A DNA stretch of 16,828 nucleotides, taken from assembly GCA_049975365.1 (NCBI GenBank), contig JBNGDS010000069.1, forward strand, positions 1-16,828, in the 5' to 3' direction. Origin of the DNA: DSBG01 sp049975365. Lineage in GTDB: Bacteria; Desulfobacterota; Desulfomonilia; UBA1062. Below are positions 1-7,331 of the stretch, piece by piece. The position numbers and the translations under genes were made by a program. The notes under the pieces were generated by a model. That model was not told the DNA's origin. It saw nothing but the letters and a program-made list of their open reading frames with translations, and ran no database searches. Every line of letters starts with the position of its first letter. Position 1 is the first letter of the stretch.

Positions 1-240
1 TACCCGGACAGGGAATCTCTCCTCAAGGCTGCGGAAAACCTCGCCAATGAGATCGCCCAGATGGCTCCTCTCGCCGTCCAGGGAGCGAAGGAAGTCCTCA
101 ACTTCTGCCGTGGCAAGAGCATTGCCGACGGTCTCGAGTATGTGGCTGCCCGGAGTGCCATGATCCTGCCCTCAGAAGACCTGGCTGAAACCATGGCCGG
201 GTTCATGGAAAAGAGAGCACCGGTATACAAAGGGAAATAA
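1..240 (+). CDS. Enoyl-CoA hydratase/isomerase family protein, C-terminal part (5' end outside window)
   Basis: Frame 1 is open from the first base to a TAA at 238-240 and gives 79 residues. The segment APLAVQGAKEVLN, followed by GLEYVAARSAMILPSEDLAE and the tail FMEKRAPVYKGK, matches the C-terminal helices of crotonase-fold enoyl-CoA hydratases. In that family the pattern reads roughly P-x-A-V-x-x-x-K-x-x-[L/I], then S-x-D-x-x-E and EKR-x-P-x-[F/Y]-x-G. The catalytic glutamates and oxyanion hole lie upstream and cannot be checked. Crotonase members act in fatty-acid beta-oxidation, aromatic-acid degradation and related acyl-CoA chemistry, and the C-terminus alone does not tell which. The family call is fairly secure; the substrate is unknown. 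Confidence 0.75.
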   Translation, partial: YPDRESLLKAAENLANEIAQMAPLAVQGAKEVLNFCRGKSIADGLEYVAARSAMILPSEDLAETMAGFMEKRAPVYKGK

Positions 241-282
241 TTCAAGCCTCTCTGAACGCCAGCCTTCGAGTCATTCGGGAGA

Positions 283-300
283 CCCCGGCTGCTTCCGGGG
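283..300 (+). terminator. GC-rich hairpin behind the hydratase gene
   Basis: CCCCGG (283-288) and CCGGGG (295-300) form a perfect 6-bp stem with a 6-base loop, 42 bases after the hydratase stop codon. The bases that follow are C-rich rather than T-rich. It is therefore either a weak or factor-assisted terminator or only a 3' mRNA-stabilising hairpin. Confidence 0.4.
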
Positions 301-457
301 CCCCCTCCTGTGTCGAGAACCGAGAGAGAATGTCTGTCCTGCCCAAGAATGAACTAGCCTTTTGATATTATTTGAGTTTGTTCTCCTCTCCACACCCCTG
401 ACTGACTCTCTGCAAACCCTAAAGTTTTCCATCTCAGCTTTCCGATGAGTGGCTTAG

Positions 458-1501
458 ATGGAAAAGAGAGAGAGCAAGAGAAAACAAACACGCACCTGGG
501 AAGATCTCTATGCACGGGCTCTCATCGGCAATCAGACCCTGAAATGTCCAGTGCTGGATATCTCTATCGGGGGAATGGGTATCCTCGTGACCAATGGATT
601 TTCCTATCTTCAGGAAGGGAAAGGGATTCTCATCCAGACTCTGGAAAAGAAGGGGGTCGTCGTAGCGACCGATATCAGGGGGCGCATAACTCATCTCGGT
701 CACGGGGTCCCGACCCGGGTGGGTATCGAGTTTTCACCGTCGGATACCCCTATCGAGGCATACGCACAGCTCAACGGAAAAGATCCCGACCAGGGAAGTA
801 TCATCGTGGACAGGGATGAGATCTTGGAGATCTTCACCGATGTTCAGAAATGGTCCCGGGGATTCGGGGACATGCTCATGATCGAGAAACACAAGGCAAT
901 CCCTGCAGAGTTCTTCTACCTCAGGCCGAATGAGGGAAACATGGTCTTGAGGATCGTGCGGATATCCGACCTTCGCCTCCCGTTTCAGCCTCAGGCAGGC
1001 AACAGCTACCCCATCTACCTGTTCAAGGGAGTGAATGTGATGCTGTTCAGTTCAACGGTCCTGGATGTCATCAAGAATATCGTGGAGACGAGTTGGCCCG
1101 AATCCCTGCGGCACATCAGCAGGCGCAGTGTGCTCAGATATTTTGTTACCGGTGATGAGCCGGTAACCGGGCTGATCACCCATCCCATCAGTTCGGAGAG
1201 AATCCGGGTCATCGTGTGGGACATCAGTATCGAGGGTATGGGGGTGGAGATCCTCGCAGAGAAATCTCCCCTCATAGAGGGGATGAATCTGCCCTCGATC
1301 AGGATCAACCTTCCCCGTGGCCATGTGCGCACCTCAGGGATCGTACGGTCAGTTCGGCAGGACACCGTGCTGGATAAAACTCAGGTGGGCATCGAGTTCA
1401 CCGGCATGACAGAGCAGCATCAGGAAAAGATCCTCCAGTATATTCTCGACATGGATCTCCCTTCGGAAACGATCGTGAGGGCCAGGAGCTACACCGTATA
1501 G
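458..1501 (+). CDS. Tandem PilZ-domain protein, probable c-di-GMP receptor
   Basis: This 347-residue protein has no signal peptide or membrane segment, so it is probably cytoplasmic. Two PilZ signatures are visible. The first is R8-x3-R12 with D34-x-S36-x-G38-G39. The second is R223-x3-R227 with D255-x-S257-x2-G260. In PilZ proteins the RxxxR arginines and the (D/N)xSxxG loop hold a c-di-GMP dimer. Each signature is followed by the beta-strand ending typical of the fold (VGIEF at 88-92 and 310-314). Residues about 110-220 form a middle region that could be a YcgR_N/PilZN-like domain, but I cannot confirm this. The start at 458 is the first ATG that keeps the whole first RxxxR; its ribosome binding site is weak, and a TATTAT -10-like box lies at 366-371. 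The 3' end overlaps the convergent epimerase gene by 13 bases. The output process (motility, exopolysaccharide or other) is not visible. Confidence 0.8.
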   Translation: MEKRESKRKQTRTWEDLYARALIGNQTLKCPVLDISIGGMGILVTNGFSYLQEGKGILIQTLEKKGVVVATDIRGRITHLGHGVPTRVGIEFSPSDTPIEAYAQLNGKDPDQGSIIVDRDEILEIFTDVQKWSRGFGDMLMIEKHKAIPAEFFYLRPNEGNMVLRIVRISDLRLPFQPQAGNSYPIYLFKGVNVMLFSSTVLDVIKNIVETSWPESLRHISRRSVLRYFVTGDEPVTGLITHPISSERIRVIVWDISIEGMGVEILAEKSPLIEGMNLPSIRINLPRGHVRTSGIVRSVRQDTVLDKTQVGIEFTGMTEQHQEKILQYILDMDLPSETIVRARSYTV

Positions 1502-2496
1502 TATTCCCTGTACCACTGAACGAACCGCCGGATTCCGTCCTCTATTGAAACACCTGGGCAGAATCCTGTAACTGTCTCAAGGTCCCGGGCATCTGCGCAT
1601 GTTGCAACGACGTCGCCCATCTGGAGGGGAAGCAGGTTCTTCTTCGCCTTTTTCCCGAGGACTTCTTCGAGTATGCCGATAAAGTGCATGAGATCGACGG
1701 GGTTTGATCCCCCGATGTTGTAGATTCTGTACGGTGCTGGACTTGTTGCCGAATCCGGATGATCACCGTTCCACGAGTCGTCAGGGTCCGGGGGAACCGT
1801 CATGATCCGGCAGACACCCTCTATGATGTCATCGATGAACGTGAAATCCCTCTTCATATTACCATAGTTGTAGATTTCGATGGGACTGTCTTCCAGTATC
1901 GCCTTGGTGAATCTGAAGAGTGCCATGTCAGGCCTTCCCCAGGGACCATACACCGTGAAGAACCGCAATCCTGTGCAGGGTACACTGTACAGGCTCGCAT
2001 ACGAGTGCGCCATGAGTTCGTTCGCCTTCTTGGTCGCTGCGTAGAGTGAAATCGGGTGATCCACGGCATCGTGAACGGAAAACGGCATCTTCGTGTTGGC
2101 ACCATACACCGAAGACGTGGATGCGAATACGAGGTGGGGAACCCGCTGATGCCTGCATCCCTCCAGGATCGCGAGGAATCCCACGAGATTCGAGTCCACG
2201 TAGGAATAGGGATTCTCAACACTGTAGCGAACTCCTGCCTGGGCAGCGAGGTGAACCACACAATCGAACCGCTCGCGAGCGAAGAGTTCAGCGATGCCCT
2301 GCCGGTCCGATAGATCGATCTTGCGGAAAGAGAAGCCCGGGTACTGCTCAAGAAGGGACAACCTGTCCCTCTTCAGGGTCGGGTCGTAGTACTCATTCAG
2401 GTTGTCGATGCCGAGGACGTTGTCTCCCTTCGCGAGCAGTCTGTTCGCAAGGTGAAACCCAATGAATCCAGCTGCCCCGGTCACCAGCACGTGCAT
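1489..2496 (-). CDS. NAD-dependent sugar-nucleotide epimerase, UDP-glucuronate 4-epimerase type
   Basis: A full-length short-chain dehydrogenase/reductase of the extended type, 335 residues. The N-terminal NAD-binding motif is TGAAGFIG (G7-x2-G10-x2-G13). The catalytic set is S128/S129 in STSSVYG and Y152-x3-K156. The segment IDNLNEYYDPTLKRDRL at 30-46 is characteristic of the CapI/LpsL/GAE group, which interconverts UDP-glucuronate and UDP-galacturonate for lipopolysaccharide or capsule synthesis. UDP-glucose 4-epimerase activity is the main alternative. The ATG at 2496 follows AGAGAGG at a good distance. It lies 17 bases behind the HAD phosphatase gene and is the last gene of the - strand run. 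No glycosyltransferases are next to it, so the polysaccharide it serves is unknown. Confidence 0.85.
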   Translation of the reverse strand: MHVLVTGAAGFIGFHLANRLLAKGDNVLGIDNLNEYYDPTLKRDRLSLLEQYPGFSFRKIDLSDRQGIAELFARERFDCVVHLAAQAGVRYSVENPYSYVDSNLVGFLAILEGCRHQRVPHLVFASTSSVYGANTKMPFSVHDAVDHPISLYAATKKANELMAHSYASLYSVPCTGLRFFTVYGPWGRPDMALFRFTKAILEDSPIEIYNYGNMKRDFTFIDDIIEGVCRIMTVPPDPDDSWNGDHPDSATSPAPYRIYNIGGSNPVDLMHFIGILEEVLGKKAKKNLLPLQMGDVVATCADARDLETVTGFCPGVSIEDGIRRFVQWYREYYTV

Positions 2497-2513
2497 ATCA
2501 TACCTCTCTCATA

Positions 2514-3146
2514 TCAGGTAGGTCTTCCCCCATCCAGAATCCGGGGCATGTCGTAGATTTCATGGATACTGACAGGACCGCCTCCTGGGCCGTCATCCCC
2601 CACACGGATGCCTTCCATCCCGAGGTCAAGGGCGGTCCTGATGTTGGCAGGCCTGTCGTCAACCACGATGAAATCCTGCGGGTTCCTGCCATACAGTGCC
2701 ATGATCTTTTTATATGGGTATATCATTGGTTTTGGGATGTAATCCATAAACTCAATGGTGAAAAGATCCTCCAGGAGGTCTTCCACCCCAAGGGCAGTAA
2801 GAACTCGCCGCACGTATTCCACCGAACCATTGGAAAAAATGACCATCTCGTGTGGGATTTCCTGCAGAGCCTCCCGCAATCTCATATCGTGGCAGAGCAT
2901 GGTTTCTATCGGCACGTCGTGCACATCGACAAGATAGTGATCCGGGTCGACACCCCAGTGTCGCATGAGACCACCCAGGGTTGATCCATAGCTTGAGATA
3001 TAGGTTCTCCTGAGCTCTCTAGCCTTGTCTCGACCAAGATTGCACTGTCGCATCACATAGGAATCGATCCTGTCGTTCACCAGGGAAAAGGGCCCTCTTC
3101 CCCTGGGATAGAGGGTGTCATCGACATCGAGAAGTATGATCTTCAT
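2514..3146 (-). CDS. HAD-superfamily hydrolase, pyrimidine 5'-nucleotidase-like
   Basis: A 210-residue cytosolic HAD phosphatase with all four HAD motifs. Motif I is D7-V-D9-D10-T11 (nucleophile D7, acid/base D9). Motif II is S105 in VIFSNGS. Motif III is K139 in IPKPMIY. Motif IV is VVDD at 161-164. The start DVDDTLYPRGRG and the YGSTLGGL segment at 53-60 resemble the SDT1/PHM8 type pyrimidine 5'-nucleotidases (subfamily IA cap), which dephosphorylate UMP/CMP or related small phosphates; the true substrate is not readable. The ribosome binding site is weak. A 134-base gap separates it from ruvB. A TATACT box read on the - strand (3205-3210) in that gap could start a separate transcript with the epimerase, but no good -35 is seen. 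Confidence 0.8.
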   Translation of the reverse strand: MKIILLDVDDTLYPRGRGPFSLVNDRIDSYVMRQCNLGRDKARELRRTYISSYGSTLGGLMRHWGVDPDHYLVDVHDVPIETMLCHDMRLREALQEIPHEMVIFSNGSVEYVRRVLTALGVEDLLEDLFTIEFMDYIPKPMIYPYKKIMALYGRNPQDFIVVDDRPANIRTALDLGMEGIRVGDDGPGGGPVSIHEIYDMPRILDGGRPT

Positions 3147-3280
3147 GCCCTGATTCTCGTTTGCTGCATCGGGTTACACCACGTCGATTCGAAAAATCCG
3201 CTCCAGTATAGCCTGCCAGATGAACCGAATTCCGCAGGCACCATCCGTCCATCGGCACACGCATCAGATCGCGTGCGTCC

Positions 3281-4309
3281 TCATGTCTCGTCGTCAAAGA
3301 TCTCCAGCTGCTTCCGGCCGGGCTCAATGTTGAGGATCCGGTAGCCCTTCTCGCAGACCTGTCTGCCCCTCGGTGTTCGTTTGATATACCCGTTCTGGAT
3401 GAGGTATGGCTCGTAGACATCTTCGATGGTGTCCTTGTCCTCTCCTATTGATGCGGCCAGAGACTCGATGCCAACGGGACCGCCGGAGAAGAATGAGATC
3501 ATGGTGGTGAGGATCCGCCTGTCCATTCGGTCAAGTCCTGATGTGTCGATGTCCAGCCTGCCGAGGGCAAGGTCTGCAATCTCAGGGGTGATCTTCCCGT
3601 CCCCAAGGACCTCGGCGAAATCCCTGACACGCCGCAGGAGCCGATTGGCAACCCTCGGTGTCCCCCGGGAACGCCTGGCAATCTCGTAAAGACCTTCTTC
3701 CTCGACAGAAATATCAAGGATGCGAGCAGTTCGCCGGAGGATTCGGGTCAGCTCCTCGACGGAATAGAACTCCAGGTGCCCGATGATACCGAACCTGTCC
3801 CTGAGCGGCGAGGTGATCATGCCGGCCCTCGTCGTGGCCCCGACAAGGGTGAATGGATTCAGGTCTATCCTGATGGAACGGGCGGATGGCCCCTGTCCGA
3901 TGACGATATCCAGCTTGAATTCCTCCATGGCAGGGTAGAGAATCTCTTCCACTGCGGAACCCAGCCGGTGAATCTCGTCGATGAAGAGTACATCACCGTT
4001 CTCGAGGTTCGTGAGAATGGCGGCGAGGTCTCCGGACTTCTCGATTGCCGGACCGCTCGTCACCCGAAGACCCACGCCGATCTCGTTGGCAATGATATAA
4101 GCGAGCGTTGTCTTTCCAAGGCCGGGCGGACCATAGAACAGGCAGTGATCGAGAGCTTCCCTGCGTGCCTTTGCAGCCTTGATGAATACGTCCAGGTTTC
4201 CCTTCAGGGCATCCTGACCCACGTACTCCTGCAGTGTGCGGGGCCTGATGTGGGCTTCGAACTCGAGTTCCTCTCTATTCGCCCTGCCCCCTTCGATCTC
4301 CCGAGTCAT
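3281..4309 (-). CDS. ruvB: Holliday junction branch-migration ATPase RuvB
   Basis: A 342-residue AAA+ motor, normal length for RuvB. It drives branch migration of Holliday junctions as two hexameric rings flanking RuvA. Visible motifs are Walker A GPPGLGKTT (60-68), Walker B DVLFIDE (106-112), sensor 1 GATTRAG (157-163) and the arginine finger in SPLRDRFG (R170). The C-terminal winged-helix part ends with the conserved segment IQNGYIKRTPRGR (DNA binding). The ATG lies one base after the ruvA stop codon, with AAGGAAC inside the end of ruvA as a likely ribosome binding site, so the two are translationally linked. Identity is essentially certain. Confidence 0.98.
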   Translation of the reverse strand: MTREIEGGRANREELEFEAHIRPRTLQEYVGQDALKGNLDVFIKAAKARREALDHCLFYGPPGLGKTTLAYIIANEIGVGLRVTSGPAIEKSGDLAAILTNLENGDVLFIDEIHRLGSAVEEILYPAMEEFKLDIVIGQGPSARSIRIDLNPFTLVGATTRAGMITSPLRDRFGIIGHLEFYSVEELTRILRRTARILDISVEEEGLYEIARRSRGTPRVANRLLRRVRDFAEVLGDGKITPEIADLALGRLDIDTSGLDRMDRRILTTMISFFSGGPVGIESLAASIGEDKDTIEDVYEPYLIQNGYIKRTPRGRQVCEKGYRILNIEPGRKQLEIFDDET

Positions 4310-4310
4310 G

Positions 4311-4877
4311 CTATATCAGTTCCTTCAGCGCCCGTCTCACGAGCTCCTCAACACTGTCCGCCTGTACACTCCCCACCGCCCTGCGCGCCTGCGTCTCAGA
4401 GTAACCCAATGTGATGAGTGCTGCAACAGCATCTTCTCCAAAATCACCTGGTTTTGTCCGTGGCATGATCTTCAACTGACGGGATATCCTCTCCTTGAGT
4501 TCAAGGATGATGCGTTGCGCACTTTTCTTGCCGATCCCGGGAAGGCTCATGAGATATGAGATGTTTTCGCACACCACCTCCTCGAGAAACCTGTTGGGTT
4601 CGATGGAGGACAAAATGGTCATGGCGGTCTTTGGTCCGATCCCGGAGACCTCGAGCAGCAGCGAGAAGATCTCCCTCTGGCGTGGATCAGGAAAACCGTA
4701 GAGATCAAGTGAATCCTGCCTGACGAGGAGCATGGTATACAGGCTGAGGATATCTCCCACGGATGTACTATGATCCAAACCTGCGGGAACATGCACATGA
4801 TACCCGACTCCAGAAACCATGATTGTCATTGATCCCCGTGCTGCCTGAGCGACCTCCCCTCTGAGCATGCTGATCAT
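4311..4877 (-). CDS. ruvA: Holliday junction-binding protein RuvA
   Basis: RuvA binds the four-way junction as a tetramer and loads RuvB. The reading frame extends upstream to an ATG at 4916, but I place the start at 4877. The product then begins MISMLRGEV, as RuvA proteins do. AGGAG stands 9 bases upstream, and the ATG overlaps the ruvC stop codon as ATGA. The protein is 188 residues. It has the N-terminal OB-fold with YHVHVPAG, two helix-hairpin-helix motifs (VSGIGPKTA near 77-85 and LPGIGKKSA at 112-120) and the C-terminal RuvB-binding domain (FGEDAVAALITLGYS). The acidic-pin pair, Glu-Asp in Escherichia coli, reads Q54-D55 here, so one acidic residue is missing. Confidence 0.97.
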   Translation of the reverse strand: MISMLRGEVAQAARGSMTIMVSGVGYHVHVPAGLDHSTSVGDILSLYTMLLVRQDSLDLYGFPDPRQREIFSLLLEVSGIGPKTAMTILSSIEPNRFLEEVVCENISYLMSLPGIGKKSAQRIILELKERISRQLKIMPRTKPGDFGEDAVAALITLGYSETQARRAVGSVQADSVEELVRRALKELI

Positions 4878-5368
4878 AGTGCGAGTCTCCTGAACCGCCG
4901 CGATGACGAGTGACACACGCCGATTGCGAGAGCATCGCTCGCATCCCGTGATGTGACCAGTTCCCCGGGCAGGTGAAGAATGGTGTTCACCATGGCGTAG
5001 ATCTGATCCTTGTGGGCGTGCCCATACCCGCAGGTGGCCTTTTTGATTTCAGTGGGCGTGTACTCGAAAACAGGGATATCCAGCAGCATTGCCGCCAGGA
5101 TCACGGCGCCCCGCGCCTGACCCAGCTTCAGGGCACTCTGTGCGTTCATGGCGTGGAAGGAGGATTCGATGGCGATCTCCTTTGGCACAAACTCTTGGAA
5201 GATCTCTGTGGTTCCCAGGAAGATCTCCTTGAGCCTTGACGGGATATCCTGCGCACGGGGTCTGATCGTGCCGTGGGCTATGTAGACCAGACTGCTGGCG
5301 GAAGCATGGATGTCAAGAACGCCGTAGCCCGTACACCTGGTTCCTGGGTCGATGCCACAGATAATCAT
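4874..5368 (-). CDS. ruvC: Crossover junction endodeoxyribonuclease RuvC
   Basis: A 164-residue RNase H-fold nuclease that cuts Holliday junctions symmetrically after branch migration by RuvAB. The catalytic acids are D7 (GIDPGT), E68 (IAIESS), and D142 and D145 (SRDASDALA), in the expected spacing. The start ATG at 5368 overlaps the yebC stop codon by one base (TAATG). The stop codon overlaps the ruvA start (ATGA). These overlaps show co-transcription and probably coupled translation. The length is normal for the family. Confidence 0.97.
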   Translation of the reverse strand: MIICGIDPGTRCTGYGVLDIHASASSLVYIAHGTIRPRAQDIPSRLKEIFLGTTEIFQEFVPKEIAIESSFHAMNAQSALKLGQARGAVILAAMLLDIPVFEYTPTEIKKATCGYGHAHKDQIYAMVNTILHLPGELVTSRDASDALAIGVCHSSSRRFRRLAL

Positions 5369-6120
5369 TATGCCTGCTGCAGCTTTTCCATTTCCTCATC
5401 GTCGATGTCAAAGTTTGAGGAAAGAGACTGCACGTCATCGAGATCTTCCAACGCCTCCAGAAGCTTGAGGGTCTGCTGTGCCGGTTTTCCGGTGAGCTTG
5501 ACATTGGACTGCGGGATCATCTGTATCTCGAGATCGTTGTACGTGATTCCCTTCTCTTCAAGAATTGTCCGCAGCGTTTCAAGTTCCTCCGGTGCTATGG
5601 TGACCTCCCAGACATCCCCTCCGTCTCCGATGTCGTCAGCTCCGGCACCAAGAGCTACGTCATAGAGCGCCTCCTCATCTATGACATCCTTGTCGATGGA
5701 GACGTAGCCCTTCTTTTCAAACATCCAGTTCACACACCCGGCTTCTCCGAGATTCCCGTTGTATTTCGAGAAGAGATGTCTGATATCGGCCACTGCCCGG
5801 TTCCTGTTGTCCGTGAGCACCTTGACCAGCACTGCCACACCGCCTGGGCCATAGCCTTCGTAGGTCTGCTCTTCCAGGGAATATCCATCGAGTTCTCCTG
5901 TCCCTTTCTTGATTGCCCGTTCGATATTCTCCTTCGGCATGTTCGCTGTTTTCGCTGTATTCACTGCAGTGCGCAGCCGGGAATTCCCGTCTATATCGCC
6001 GCCACCAGTCCTGGCGGCTACGGTAATCTCCTTGATCAGCTTCGAGAACAGCTTACCCCGCTTCGCATCAGCTGCGCCCTTCTTGTGCTTGATCGTGCTC
6101 CATTTATTGTGGCCGGACAT
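5368..6120 (-). CDS. yebC: YebC/PmpR (DUF28) family protein
   Basis: The product is 250 residues, starting MSGHNKWSTIKHKKG, the hallmark N-terminus of this family. The frame is open to an ATG at 6162, but the start at 6120 is preferred: AGGAGGG lies 5-6 bases upstream and the hallmark begins there. Other conserved parts are TAKTANMPKENIERAIKKG and the YEGYGPGG segment. Members have been described as DNA-binding transcription regulators (PmpR) and, for some, as ribosome-associated factors that relieve stalling at proline stretches; which applies here cannot be read. Placement just upstream of ruvC is common in bacteria. It is the first gene of the - strand operon. Confidence 0.96.
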   Translation of the reverse strand: MSGHNKWSTIKHKKGAADAKRGKLFSKLIKEITVAARTGGGDIDGNSRLRTAVNTAKTANMPKENIERAIKKGTGELDGYSLEEQTYEGYGPGGVAVLVKVLTDNRNRAVADIRHLFSKYNGNLGEAGCVNWMFEKKGYVSIDKDVIDEEALYDVALGAGADDIGDGGDVWEVTIAPEELETLRTILEEKGITYNDLEIQMIPQSNVKLTGKPAQQTLKLLEALEDLDDVQSLSSNFDIDDEEMEKLQQA

Positions 6121-6159
6121 AGATACCCTCCTGTCGTGTGCAATCTCACCTGAGGAAGT

Positions 6160-6188
6160 CATTTAGCACAGTGTATGGAATCTGACAA
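6160..6188 (-). promoter_or_regulatory. Candidate sigma-70 promoter for yebC-ruvCAB
   Basis: Read on the - strand, TTGTCA (6188-6183) and TAAATG (6165-6160) are 17 bases apart. The -10 match is only partial (3 of 6). Transcription would start near 6153 and give a leader of about 33 bases before the strong yebC ribosome binding site. The position is sensible but the motif is weak. Confidence 0.3.
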
Positions 6189-6516
6189 GAATGGCTATCG
6201 GGGGTACGACTTCAAGATGACGGCCCTTCCATCATCTCACGGGTATTCTTCCACCCAGTGTGAGGAGATGTGGAGTCCAGTTACGGTTGATTCTCTTTCC
6301 TCCAGCGAGATGGACCCGGTGGGAAAATCAGGAAGAACCTTGGCGGAAACAAGCTCCATCGTGTATACTGGATATCATGTCAGCATACGGACTGATACAC
6401 CTGACCCTTCGTCAGGATTCAGGAATGCAAAGAGACCCGAGGAGGTGTTCACCCCTGAAACACCCGGGAGAGAAGTCGATGTCTATGGGAAAGACACCCG
6501 GATACACCGATAGGCA
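6163..6516. other. Divergent intergenic region between yebC and the pseudouridine synthase gene
   Basis: No convincing gene was found in these 354 bases. A 112-codon + strand frame at 6175-6513 has no recognisable motif, no ribosome binding site and low-complexity-free but unfamiliar content. The region holds one candidate promoter on each strand and a perfect 6-bp hairpin, CCTGAC (6400-6405) with GTCAGG (6411-6416). It also holds a short frame at 6479-6520 whose TGA overlaps the next gene's ATG. Confidence 0.5.
6340..6369 (+). promoter_or_regulatory. Candidate sigma-70 promoter for the pseudouridine synthase gene
   Basis: TTGGCG (6340-6345) and TATACT (6364-6369) are 18 bases apart. The -10 box is a 5 of 6 match and the -35 matches 3-4 of 6. 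It would give a leader of about 140 bases that contains the hairpin at 6400-6416. Confidence 0.35.
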
Positions 6517-7170
6517 ATGATCCCTGTCCTGTTTGAGAACCCTGATATCGTCGTGATCGATAAACCGGCGGGGATCTCCACTATTCCTGAACGACTCTCC
6601 GGGAGCCTCTGCCTGCGCGACATCATTTCCGAGCAGTTCTCCCAGAAGCTTTTCGTGGTGCACCGCCTCGATAAAGAGGTGAGTGGGGTTATGGTCTTTG
6701 CGCGGAATGCACCTGCGCACCGGTTCTTCAACACCCTGTTTGAGTCCCGCACGGTCGACAAGGTCTATCGCGCTCTGGTCCATGGTGTCGTTGACAGGGA
6801 TTCGATGCGAATTACTGCCCCGATCCGCAGGTTCGGCTCAGGCAGGATGGGAATTGACGAGATGATTGGCCTGCCCAGCATGACAGACGTATCCGTCCTC
6901 GAAAGGTTCTCATCGTGCACACTGGTTGATTCCTCCCCCAGAACCGGCAGACGCCACCAGATACGGGTTCACCTCTACAGTATAGGTCATCCCGTCATGG
7001 GGGACCTTCGGTATGGCGACAGATCTGTTCAGACGCTCTCACCCAGGCTGATGCTGCACTCGCACATGATCCGTCTTCGTCTCCCTTCCGGTGAACCTCT
7101 CTCCATCGAGTCTCCGATACCTGAACCGTTCTCGACTACACTTGCGAGCTTGAGAAAAAGGGAGCCGTGA
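6517..7170 (+). CDS. RluA-family RNA pseudouridine synthase
   Basis: A 217-residue enzyme, short for the family because there is no N-terminal S4 RNA-binding domain. RluA-type enzymes isomerise specific uridines in rRNA or tRNA. The conserved parts are in order: the N-terminal VVIDKPAGIST (12-22), catalytic motif II HRLDKEVSG (49-57, nucleophile D52), TVDKVYRALVHG (79-90), GRRHQIRVHL (144-153) and HPVMGDLRYG (158-167). An in-frame TAG at 6511-6513 rules out an upstream extension. The ribosome binding site is poor, and a short upstream frame ends in an ATGA overlap with this start, so translation may depend on coupling. The target RNA position cannot be assigned; a single-domain form is also seen in RluA, RluE-like and TruC-like members. 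Confidence 0.87.
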   Translation: MIPVLFENPDIVVIDKPAGISTIPERLSGSLCLRDIISEQFSQKLFVVHRLDKEVSGVMVFARNAPAHRFFNTLFESRTVDKVYRALVHGVVDRDSMRITAPIRRFGSGRMGIDEMIGLPSMTDVSVLERFSSCTLVDSSPRTGRRHQIRVHLYSIGHPVMGDLRYGDRSVQTLSPRLMLHSHMIRLRLPSGEPLSIESPIPEPFSTTLASLRKREP

Positions 7171-7331
7171 TCATGAGACTATCCATACTGGCCCGGGAAA
7201 ATCTCGAGCGCACTGTCACTGCCCAGATGCACGAACGTTCCTCCTCTGATCGGCGGCGTGACAGAACTTTCAATATTCTCGGTTGTCCTGCTCGTGTGGT
7301 TCCTGTATTCACATGTACGTACTGAGCAGAC

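Noticed and set aside
3118..3420. 100-codon - strand frame bridging ruvB and the HAD gene
   Set aside because: Most of it lies out of frame inside ruvB, its product is Arg/Ser/Thr-rich without motifs, and it has no ribosome binding site.
3776..4414. 212-codon + strand frame opposite ruvB and ruvA
   Set aside because: It is the antisense shadow of two certain genes, with unlike-protein composition; long antisense frames are common at this base composition.
4878..4916. Upstream ATG of the ruvA frame
   Set aside because: The extra 13 residues have no counterpart in RuvA, and the ATG at 4877 has a ribosome binding site and the ATGA overlap with ruvC.
6121..6162. Upstream ATG of the yebC frame
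   Set aside because: The conserved N-terminus MSGHNKWS begins at 6120 directly behind a strong AGGAGGG; the upstream part would include that site.
6175..6513. 112-codon + strand frame between yebC and the pseudouridine synthase gene
   Set aside because: No ribosome binding site, no recognisable motif, and it overlaps the candidate promoters of both neighbours; probably chance.
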